Under the pieces are notes generated by a model. That model saw nothing but the letters and a program-made list of their open reading frames with translations. It had not been told where the DNA came from and did no database searches. Made by a program: the position numbers and the translations under genes. Below, one piece after another: positions 27,345 to 35,221 of a stretch of DNA of 64,000 nucleotides; position 1 is the stretch's first letter; each line of letters begins with the position of its first letter. This DNA is from Myxococcales bacterium (GTDB taxonomy: Bacteria; Myxococcota; B64-G9), in assembly GCA_012798435.1 (NCBI GenBank), contig JAAZNF010000072.1, positions 1-64,000 of the forward strand, given 5' to 3'.

Positions 27345-28781
27345 ATGACCGTCCGCGTCCGCTTCGCCCCCTCGCCCACCGGCTACCTCCACGTCGGCGG
27401 GCTGAGGACCGCCATCTTCAACTTCCTCTTCGCGCGCCACCACGGCGGAGTGTTCATCCTGCGCATCGAGGACACCGACACCGAGCGCTCGACGCAGGCG
27501 GCGGTGGACCAGATCCTGGATTCCTTGCGCTGGATGAACATCGCCTGGGACGAGGGGCCATACTTCCAGTCCCAGCGCATGCCGCTCTACCGCGCCCACC
27601 TCGACCGATTGCTGGAGTCCGGCCACGCCTACCGCTGCTACTGCCCGGCCGAGGAACTGGAGAAGAAGCGCAAGGCCGCCGAGTCCGAGAAGCGCCAGTA
27701 CAAGTACGACGGCACCTGCCGCCACCTCGACCCAAAGGCCGACCCGGCGGGGCGGCCGTTCGTGATCCGCTTTCGCATGCCCGAGAAGTACCCCGACCAC
27801 TTCGACGACCTGGTGCTCGGCCGCATCCCCATCGACGAGGAGCGCCTGGACGACTGGATCCTGGCCCGCTCCGATGGCATGCCGGTGTACAACTTCTGCG
27901 TGGTGGTGGACGACGCCGACATGCGCATCAGCCACGTCATCCGCGGCAACGACCACGTGGCCAACACCCCCCGGCAGATCCTGCTCTACCAGGCCTTTGG
28001 TTACAGCGCGCCGCAATTCGCCCACATCCCGCTCATCCACGGCCCGGACGGCTCCAAGCTCTCCAAGCGCCGCGAGGCCGAGTACCGCAAGCTCGGCATG
28101 AGCGTCTCGGTCCAGGAGTACGCCCGCATGGGGTACCTGCCGCACGCGCTGTTCAACTACATGACCCGGGTCGGGTGGAGCGCGGGCGACCAGGAACTGT
28201 TTTCGCTTGCGGAGTTCATCCAGAAGTTCGACCTCGACGGCGTTGGCAAGGCCTCGGGCATCATGAACCCTGAAAAGCTCAAGTGGGTCAACGCCCAGTA
28301 CCTCAAGGCCGAGGACGACCATGCGCTCGCTCAAAAGCTCGTACCGCTTCTAGCCGAGAAAGGCATCGGGACGACCGCCGACGACAGGCTCGCCAAGATC
28401 GCGGAATGCCTGAAGCCACGCTCCAACACCCTGGTGGAGCTAGCTGAAAAGGCAACGATATTCTTCATAGCGCCCACGGCGTACGACGAGAAGGCGGTGC
28501 GAAAGTTCTGGAACCGCGAGGCGCGCGCGTGGCTCGAACACCTCGTCGAGGTCTTGCCCGAGCTTCCGCTAGCCGACGAGGCAGCCATGGAGGAGCGTTT
28601 CAAGGGGTTTGCTGAAAAATTTTCCGCCGGCAACATGGGCAAGATCGCCCAGCCGCTGCGCCTCGCGCTCACCGGGTCCACCGCCAGCCCGTCGATCTTC
28701 ACGGTCATGAACATCCTCGGAAAGGACGAGTGCCGCGCCCGCATCCGCCGGGCCATCGAGGAGCTTGGAAAGCTTGGATAA
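27345..28781 (+). CDS. gltX: Glutamyl-tRNA synthetase
   Basis: 478 residues, the usual length. A class I synthetase charging tRNA-Glu in the cytoplasm. It has the HIGH-type motif PSPTGYLHVGG at the N-terminus, the zinc-region equivalent around RCYCPAEELEKKR, the KMSKS-type motif DGSKLSKRR, and a C-terminal anticodon-binding domain. The start at 27345 has GGAGG about 7 nt upstream; the upstream in-frame extension is not conserved-looking. The next gene overlaps its end. tRNA-Gln and glnS lie 2 kb downstream. Because glnS is present, this enzyme is likely discriminating for tRNA-Glu (inference). Confidence 0.96.
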   Translation: MTVRVRFAPSPTGYLHVGGLRTAIFNFLFARHHGGVFILRIEDTDTERSTQAAVDQILDSLRWMNIAWDEGPYFQSQRMPLYRAHLDRLLESGHAYRCYCPAEELEKKRKAAESEKRQYKYDGTCRHLDPKADPAGRPFVIRFRMPEKYPDHFDDLVLGRIPIDEERLDDWILARSDGMPVYNFCVVVDDADMRISHVIRGNDHVANTPRQILLYQAFGYSAPQFAHIPLIHGPDGSKLSKRREAEYRKLGMSVSVQEYARMGYLPHALFNYMTRVGWSAGDQELFSLAEFIQKFDLDGVGKASGIMNPEKLKWVNAQYLKAEDDHALAQKLVPLLAEKGIGTTADDRLAKIAECLKPRSNTLVELAEKATIFFIAPTAYDEKAVRKFWNREARAWLEHLVEVLPELPLADEAAMEERFKGFAEKFSAGNMGKIAQPLRLALTGSTASPSIFTVMNILGKDECRARIRRAIEELGKLG

Positions 28782-29649
28782 TCAAAAAGATAGCTCGTCA
28801 CCAGCCGGGGGACAGGCCCCGGCCGAAGCTGGGGGACAGGCCCCGACCGGAGAACAGGCGCCTGGCGGCGAGCCGACCGCGCAAGCCCCTGACGCACGAG
28901 TTGAAAATCATCCTCAACGGAAAGGTCTTTTCGATGAGTGGCGGGTCATCCGGAGCCTGGGTTCCGACCTCGGCCTCGCCCCGGCGTTGCTCGCCGTCGT
29001 CGCGACCTTTCTCATCATCGTATTTCATGAAAACGGCTCGTCGAGCTTCTTTTCCATCTATTTTGCCAAGTTCTTCAAAAAGACCTCTTTTTCAGGGCTT
29101 TACCCGGCATTCTACTGGTATGGCATGTGCTTTCTGCTACTGGGCGTCATACCTTTCGTCCTGATGAAGACAGCTTTTCGACGCTCTTCGCCCGAGAGCG
29201 GCGCGGGGCTCGGAGACTGGAAGTTCGGCCTGCCGGCTTCGCTCACCGCGTATTTCGCATTCCTTCCGATATTGGTCCTGGTGAGCTACCTGCCCGAATT
29301 CCGATCGAAGTATCCCCTCTTTTCCGACGCCGGGCAGAGCGGATTTCACCTTCTCGCCTACGAGGCATCGTACGCCGTCTACTTCATCGGTTGGGAGTAC
29401 GTCTTTCGGGGTTTTCTGCTGTTCGGCCTGTTGCGGCGTCTCGGCTCGTTCGCGGTGCTGCTCCAGATGATCCCGTTCGCCATCCTCCACTTCGGAAAAC
29501 CCGAGCTGGAGACCATCTCGGCGATCGTGGCCGGCATCCTGCTCGGTTTCCTGGCCTTGCGCGCGCGCTCGTTCTGGTATGGCTGGCTGCTGCACTCGCT
29601 GGTGGCCATCACCAACGATCTCCTCATCCTCTGGCACCGGGGCGGCTGA
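28774..29649 (+). CDS. CPBP-family intramembrane protease-like protein
   Basis: 291 residues from a TTG at 28774 (GAGGAG 10 nt upstream; TTG 28765 is possible but too close to it). The start overlaps the gltX end. The N-terminal 45 residues are a low-complexity linker made of GGQAP repeats encoded by a repeated 14-mer. Then follow about eight membrane helices (80-285). CPBP motifs are W-E-Y-V-F-R-G (EExxxR with the first Glu replaced by Trp) and F-A-I-L-H (FxxxH). Members are Rce1-like membrane proteases or bacteriocin-immunity and sorting factors. The Glu substitution could make it inactive. The role here is unknown. Confidence 0.75.
   Translation: MDNQKDSSSPAGGQAPAEAGGQAPTGEQAPGGEPTAQAPDARVENHPQRKGLFDEWRVIRSLGSDLGLAPALLAVVATFLIIVFHENGSSSFFSIYFAKFFKKTSFSGLYPAFYWYGMCFLLLGVIPFVLMKTAFRRSSPESGAGLGDWKFGLPASLTAYFAFLPILVLVSYLPEFRSKYPLFSDAGQSGFHLLAYEASYAVYFIGWEYVFRGFLLFGLLRRLGSFAVLLQMIPFAILHFGKPELETISAIVAGILLGFLALRARSFWYGWLLHSLVAITNDLLILWHRGG
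28807..28844 (+). repeat. Two in-frame copies of a GGGGACAGGCCCC motif
   Basis: The 14-mer GGGGGACAGGCCCC occurs at 28807-28820 and again at 28831-28844, with a 24-bp period (8 codons). Its 13-base core occurs in reverse complement at 42371-42383 in an intergenic region. In the reading frame it encodes the GGQAP repeats of the CPBP protein. Confidence 0.75.
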
Positions 29650-29698
29650 GCGTGGAATACCGTCCTGCCCGAGCGAGTTCATTTCCGGAGGTGAGCCC

Positions 29699-30388
29699 AT
29701 GACGGAACAGACCCCTCAGGAGAAACGACGCCTGACCCTCCCCCGCGAGCAGGTGTTCACCGCCGCCATGGCGGGCAGCGACATCCAACGCGCTTTCCTC
29801 CTCAAGAGCCGCCTGGTCTTTGCGATCGGGATCGCCATCGGCCTCCTCGCCATGTGGCTTGGCGCCGCGCTCGTGGAAGAGCGGCTCATGCACCTTTTGC
29901 GCTGGCCGCTGCTCGGCGTCGGCTTGCTGCTGTGGGCGTCGGGGCCGGCCCTCGGGCGCGGCAGGATGTGGGCCGATGCGGCGTTGTTCTTCGCCGCCTG
30001 GGCGCTCATCGGTGGTGGCGTGGGGTGCATGGTGGGGGAATCCGTCGAGCGCGACCTGCTGCTGAATCCCACCTTGCTCCTCGGTGTTCTGCTGCTGGGT
30101 CTCCTGGTCAACACGCGACTTCGCAAGCGGCCCGCCGCACCGGCCGTGGAGTTCTTGGGGCTACTGCCCTGGCTGATCGCCGCGGTGGCCGCAACCTGGT
30201 TCTTCCCGGCCGGCGAATGGCCCCTCGCCCTCTCGGGCGCCGCCGGGTTGCTGCTTGCGGCCACGCTGGCCGCGTCGGGAGAGCGGGCCCTGGGCGCGTT
30301 CACCCCCGGCGAGAGCGTGCGGGCCGGCACCGCGGCGCTGTCGCTATGCCTCCAGTCGGGATGGGAGCGGCTGCGGGGGAGCGTGTAG
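29699..30388 (+). CDS. Polytopic membrane protein of unknown function
   Basis: 229 residues. A cytoplasmic N-terminus (MTEQTPQEKRRLTLPREQ) is followed by about six hydrophobic segments between residues 40 and 205 (for example FAIGIAIGLLAMWLGAALV and LLLGVLLLGLLVN). No family is recognised and there are no charged catalytic-looking motifs. GGAGG about 7 nt before the ATG decides the start. It follows the CPBP gene by 49 nt and is probably in the same transcript. Confidence 0.7.
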   Translation: MTEQTPQEKRRLTLPREQVFTAAMAGSDIQRAFLLKSRLVFAIGIAIGLLAMWLGAALVEERLMHLLRWPLLGVGLLLWASGPALGRGRMWADAALFFAAWALIGGGVGCMVGESVERDLLLNPTLLLGVLLLGLLVNTRLRKRPAAPAVEFLGLLPWLIAAVAATWFFPAGEWPLALSGAAGLLLAATLAASGERALGAFTPGESVRAGTAALSLCLQSGWERLRGSV

Positions 30389-30400
30389 CGCTTGTTTTGC

Positions 30401-30429
30401 TTGACAGCATGGCGGCTCATCCGTACACT
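30401..30429 (+). promoter_or_regulatory. Strong sigma-70-type promoter with very short leader
   Basis: TTGACA (30401-30406), exactly 17 nt, then TACACT (30424-30429). The ATG of the next gene is at 30439, only 9 nt after the -10, so the predicted transcript start is within about 3 nt of the start codon. The transcript would also read into tRNA-Gln. Confidence 0.65.
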
Positions 30430-30438
30430 CCCGCGGCG

Positions 30439-30891
30439 ATGAGCGGCTATTTGAAAACCGGCCTTATGACGGGAGCCACGGCGGCCCTCTTCCTGGGGGC
30501 CGGGATCTTCTGGCTTCGCACCGCAAGCGCCGCCGAGATGCCTCCCGAGCTGTACCGTTCCGCCCCGGTGATCCCGTACGCCAAGAAGGCCGGGGAGCAC
30601 CGCTTCCGCTCGCCGCGCACCTACGAGGACACCCTGACCTACTACCGCAAGGTGTTCGCCGGCGACGAAAACATCTCCTTCGAGAAGATTATCAACACCT
30701 CGGCGGTCCGCGGCATGCACATGCGCAACAAGGCCCCCGGCCGCCGCTGGGAGGGCCTCAACATCTACGAGAACCGCGGTATCACCTACATCTTCGTGGT
30801 CTTCTCCGACGCCGAACTTGCGGCCATCGCCGCCGAGGCGGAAAAGAAGAACCCGAAGCCCGCCGCGCCCAAGAAGCCCGGCGGAAGTTGA
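30439..30891 (+). CDS. Exported hypothetical protein immediately upstream of tRNA-Gln
   Basis: 150 residues. An N-terminal hydrophobic segment (about 10-30, [18 protein letters not shown]) looks like a signal peptide with cleavage after ASA. A roughly 100-residue alpha/beta region follows ([20 protein letters not shown], then [20 protein letters not shown]), then a Lys/Pro/Ala tail. I do not recognise the family. No Shine-Dalgarno is evident, which fits a nearly leaderless transcript from the promoter at 30401-30429. The stop codon TGA ends one base before the tRNA gene. Confidence 0.65.
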   Translation: MSGYLKTGLMTGATAALFLGAGIFWLRTASAAEMPPELYRSAPVIPYAKKAGEHRFRSPRTYEDTLTYYRKVFAGDENISFEKIINTSAVRGMHMRNKAPGRRWEGLNIYENRGITYIFVVFSDAELAAIAAEAEKKNPKPAAPKKPGGS

Positions 30892-30962
30892 TGGGGGATC
30901 GTCTAACGGCAGGACATCAGACTCTGGATCTGACTATCAAGGTTCGAATCCTTGTCCCCCAG
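30892..30962 (+). tRNA. tRNA-Gln(CUG)
   Basis: 71-nt cloverleaf. The acceptor stem TGGGGGA pairs with TCCCCCA, with discriminator G. The anticodon stem TCAGA/TCTGA has loop CTCTGGA, giving anticodon CTG. The T-arm contains GGTTCGAATCC. The 3' CCA is not encoded. It begins one base after the preceding stop codon and is followed by a terminator and then by glnS, whose product charges this tRNA. Confidence 0.95.
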
Positions 30963-30966
30963 TGAA

Positions 30967-30996
30967 AACCCCGCGCCCAGGCGCGGGGTTTTTTTT
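30967..30996 (+). terminator. Rho-independent terminator after tRNA-Gln
   Basis: The 11-bp stem AACCCCGCGCC / GGCGCGGGGTT (effective loop a few nt at CA) is followed by T residues to 30996, five nt after the tRNA. Confidence 0.92.
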
Positions 30997-31066
30997 CGTT
31001 TCGCGGTTGATTTTCGGGCCGCCGCGTGGCAACCTTCGCGCCGCCGAGCGAACCCAGGAGCGCGCC

Positions 31067-32764
<1,698 letters not shown>

Positions 32765-32790
32765 CCTCACCTGGCGCTCGGGAGGCCATC

Positions 32791-33264
32791 ATGGCTCGTG
32801 TTCAAGTCGACACGCCGGCACCGGATTTCGAGCTCTGCGACGCCCAGGGCCGGGTGGTGCGCCTGAGCGACTTCCGGGGAAAGCGCCACATCCTGCTGAT
32901 CTTCAACCGGGGCTTTGGCTGACCCTTCTGCCGCCGGCATATGTCGCAGTTGCGACATGACTACCAGCGTTTTGTAGAGCTCGATACCGAGGTCGTCGTG
33001 GTCGGCCCGGAGAGCGCCGACCGGTTCAGGAGCTACTGGGAGAAGCACAAACTTCCCTTTGTGGGCCTTCCCGATCCCACTCACACGGTGCTCAAGCGCT
33101 TTGGACAAGAGGTCAAGATCTTCAAGCTCGGCCGGATGCCCGCCCAGGTGATGGTCGACAAGAGCGGAAAGGCCCGGTACGTTCATTACGGTCATTCCAT
33201 GGCGGACATTCCAGACAACCAAGAACTCCTGTCGCTTCTGTTGCAGATGAATCAGAAGGGCTGA
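32791..33264 (+). CDS. Selenocysteine-containing peroxiredoxin-like protein (UGA = Sec44)
   Basis: 157 residues when the in-frame TGA at 32920-32922 is read as selenocysteine. A thioredoxin-fold AhpC/TSA-like domain starts VDTPAPDFELCDAQGR and LSDFRGKRHILLIFNRGFG. The active site is then Sec-Pro-Phe-Cys (Sec44, Cys47), continuing CRRHMSQLRHDYQRF and EVVVVGPESADRF, LPFVGLPDPTH and KLGRMPAQVMVDKSGK. Homologues carry CPFC at this position. A hairpin at 32941-32958, with its loop 25 nt after the UGA, fits a bacterial SECIS. GGGAGG precedes the ATG at 32791. Predicted role: thiol-dependent peroxide reduction. Standard gene callers would split it into 43- and 107-residue pieces. SelA/B/C/D are not in the window. 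Confidence 0.88.
32941..32958 (+). promoter_or_regulatory. Bacterial SECIS-like hairpin
   Basis: The 7-bp stem ATGTCGC / GCGACAT with apical loop AGTT (G at loop position 2) begins 18 nt after the UGA at 32920-32922. Bacterial SECIS elements lie inside the coding region just 3' of the Sec codon, with the loop about 16-37 nt away; here the distance is 25 nt. Confidence 0.75.
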
Positions 33265-33303
33265 GCGCGGCGCGCACCACCGCAAAATGGACTCGACTCA
33301 GAA

Positions 33304-33332
33304 TTGACACCCGGCCAGCGCGGGGGAATAAT
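33304..33332 (+). promoter_or_regulatory. Consensus sigma-70-type promoter for the Hsp70-like gene
   Basis: TTGACA (33304-33309), 17 nt, AATAAT (33327-33332), 26 nt upstream of the ATG at 33359. The match is 6/6 and 5/6. No CIRCE or sigma-32-like pattern is seen. Confidence 0.75.
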
Positions 33333-33358
33333 CCGGCTCGATCGGCCGGGAGGAAGAA

Positions 33359-35068
33359 ATGAGCGCGGAGAGCGGGATGGACTTCGACAGGCTGCCGGAA
33401 GGGGTGGAGCTCCCCCCGTCGAACCTGCCCAAGAGCAAGCACATCATGGGCATCGACCTGGGGACGACGTACTCCTGCGTCTCGGTGGTGCTGGACGACT
33501 TTCCCAAGGTCATCCCTTCGCGCAAGGGCCTGCGCACCACCCCCTCCATCGTGGCCCTGGACGAGAAGGGGCGGCTCCTGGTGGGCGAGGACGCGCGCAA
33601 GCAGCTCCTCATCAACCCCACCAACACCATCTACGGCGCCAAGCGCTTCATCGGGCGGCACTTCTACTCCGAGGAAGTCTCGGTCCTGGCCAAGTACTTC
33701 AGCTACCAGGTGGTGCCCATCGGCGACATGGCGGTGGGGGCCAAGATCGGCGATCGCGTCTTTTCGCTGCCCCAGGTCTCTGCGCTCATCCTCAACGAGC
33801 TTCGGCGCAACGTGTGCGAGTACCTCAAGGAGAACGTCACCCAGGCGGTGGTCAGCGTCCCGGCCTACTACACCGAGAACCAGCGCGAGGCGGTGCGCCA
33901 GGCGGGGGCCATCGCCGGCATCGACGTGGTGCGCATCATCAACGAGCCCACCGCGGCCGCGCTGGCCTATGGCCTCAACAAGGACTACGACAAGAAGATC
34001 CTGGTGTACGATCTGGGCGGCGGCACCTTCGACGCCTCGGTGTTGGAGCTGTTCGAAAACGTCTTTCGCGTCATCGCCACCGGCGGCGACACCTTCCTGG
34101 GCGGCGTGGACTTCGATGACCGGGTGGTGCAGTTCATCCTCAGCGAGTACGAGCGCACCACCGGCGAGATCCTGCAGTGCGACAACGTCATCACCCAGCG
34201 GCTCAAGGACGCGGCCGAACGGGCCAAGATCGAGCTGTCGGCCAAGACCCACACCACCATCGACCTGCCGTACATCACCATCTCCCATGGCAAGTTCAAG
34301 GACTTCCGCACCGATCTCACCCGCGAGCAGTTCGAGTCGCTGATCGAGGACCTGGTGGATCGCGCCTCCGAGGTGTGCATGGAGGTGCTGGACGCGGCCA
34401 ACCTCAGTCCCGACAAGCTCGATTCCATCATCCTGGTGGGCGGCCAGACGCGCAGCCCGCTGGTGGTGGAGCGGGTGACGCAGGTCTTCGGCAAGGCTCC
34501 CACCAAGGGCGTCCACCCCGACGAGGCGGTGGCTTGTGGCGCGGCGCTCATGGCCCACTCGCTGCTCTCCAACAAGAGCGTGCGACTCATCGACGTGCTG
34601 CCCATGAGCATCGGCGGGCGCCAGCCGGACGGGGCCTTCAAGGTGTTGTTCGAGGCCAACAGCCCCCTGCCCGCCGAGCGCGAGGTGGGGGTGACCACCA
34701 CCCACGACGAACAACAGGCCATCGAGGTGTTCCTATACCAGGGCGAGGCGGCGCGCTGCGTGGAGAACGAGTTTCTCGGCGCCTTCGTGATCACCGGCTT
34801 CGCCAAGGCCCCGCGCGGCAAGATCCGCCTCAAGGTGAAACTCTCGCTCGACAGCGAGTCCATCCTGGAGGTCTCGGCCCAAGCGGTGGACACCGGCGAG
34901 CCCATGCACGTGCAGATGGTGGCCCGTTCACCAGTGGCCGCGGAGGACATCGGCCTCGAACCCACCGGCCCCGCCCCGGCCGGGCCGCCTCAGCTGGCCC
35001 CCACCGCTACGGGAAAGCAAAGAAGATTCTCCGGCCTGCGTCATTTTTTACGAAGGATCTCGGGCTGA
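33359..35068 (+). CDS. Hsp70/DnaK-family protein lacking the full C-terminal lid
   Basis: 569 residues against about 610-640 for DnaK. A 28-residue N-terminal extension precedes a complete ATPase domain: phosphate 1 GIDLGTTYSCVSVV, connect 1 INEPTAAALAYG, phosphate 2 VYDLGGGTFDAS and adenosine motif LVGGQTRSP. The substrate-binding beta domain follows (about 415-530; VLPMSIGGRQPDG, NSPLPAERE). The helical lid is replaced by a Pro/Ala linker and a basic tail (GKQRRFSGLRHFLRRIS). It is a paralogue rather than the housekeeping DnaK: no grpE or dnaJ is adjacent. GGGAGG lies upstream of the start. It faces the 1370-residue outer-membrane gene. Confidence 0.9.
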   Translation: MSAESGMDFDRLPEGVELPPSNLPKSKHIMGIDLGTTYSCVSVVLDDFPKVIPSRKGLRTTPSIVALDEKGRLLVGEDARKQLLINPTNTIYGAKRFIGRHFYSEEVSVLAKYFSYQVVPIGDMAVGAKIGDRVFSLPQVSALILNELRRNVCEYLKENVTQAVVSVPAYYTENQREAVRQAGAIAGIDVVRIINEPTAAALAYGLNKDYDKKILVYDLGGGTFDASVLELFENVFRVIATGGDTFLGGVDFDDRVVQFILSEYERTTGEILQCDNVITQRLKDAAERAKIELSAKTHTTIDLPYITISHGKFKDFRTDLTREQFESLIEDLVDRASEVCMEVLDAANLSPDKLDSIILVGGQTRSPLVVERVTQVFGKAPTKGVHPDEAVACGAALMAHSLLSNKSVRLIDVLPMSIGGRQPDGAFKVLFEANSPLPAEREVGVTTTHDEQQAIEVFLYQGEAARCVENEFLGAFVITGFAKAPRGKIRLKVKLSLDSESILEVSAQAVDTGEPMHVQMVARSPVAAEDIGLEPTGPAPAGPPQLAPTATGKQRRFSGLRHFLRRISG

Positions 35069-35076
35069 TTCGAACG

Positions 35077-35113
35077 GCGCGAACGCGGGGCCGAAGCAGC
35101 CAGGCGTTCGCGC
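35077..35113. repeat. Dispersed palindromic repeat, copy B (inverted relative to A)
   Basis: The arms GCGCGAACGC and GCGTTCGCGC are identical to copy A, around the core GGGGCCGAAGCAGCCAG, the reverse complement of A's core with three mismatches. It starts 9 nt after the Hsp70-like stop, between convergent genes. Confidence 0.75.
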
Positions 35114-35149
35114 ATACGCAATACCACGAGTAGTCTCCGCGGGCCTTTC

Positions 35150-35219
35150 CTTGTCAGCAGCTTTTTTCCCGATTCTAGCTGGGGGTTCAAGGGGGCTCGT
35201 CCCCTTGCCAAGATCTTCC
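35150..35219. repeat. AT-tract/hairpin repeat, family 2, copy 1
   Basis: CTTGTCAGCAGCTTTTTTCC is followed by GGGGGTTCAAGG and the hairpin CAAGGGG/CCCCTTG, ending AAGATCTTCC. Related sequences occur at 44839-44879, 53700-53738 and, inverted and longer, at 63859-64000. The 39-nt end segment matches the last copy at 31 of 39 positions. Confidence 0.65.
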
Positions 35220-35221
35220 CA

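Noticed and set aside
32920-32922. UGA as a nonsense mutation in a peroxiredoxin pseudogene
   Set aside because: It falls exactly on the catalytic Cys codon, no other lesions are present, and a SECIS-like hairpin follows; selenocysteine is the simpler reading.
32767-33285. 172-residue minus-strand frame across the peroxiredoxin
   Set aside because: It spans the UGA and might tempt a gene caller, but the plus strand gives a coherent thioredoxin-fold protein through the UGA and this frame matches nothing.
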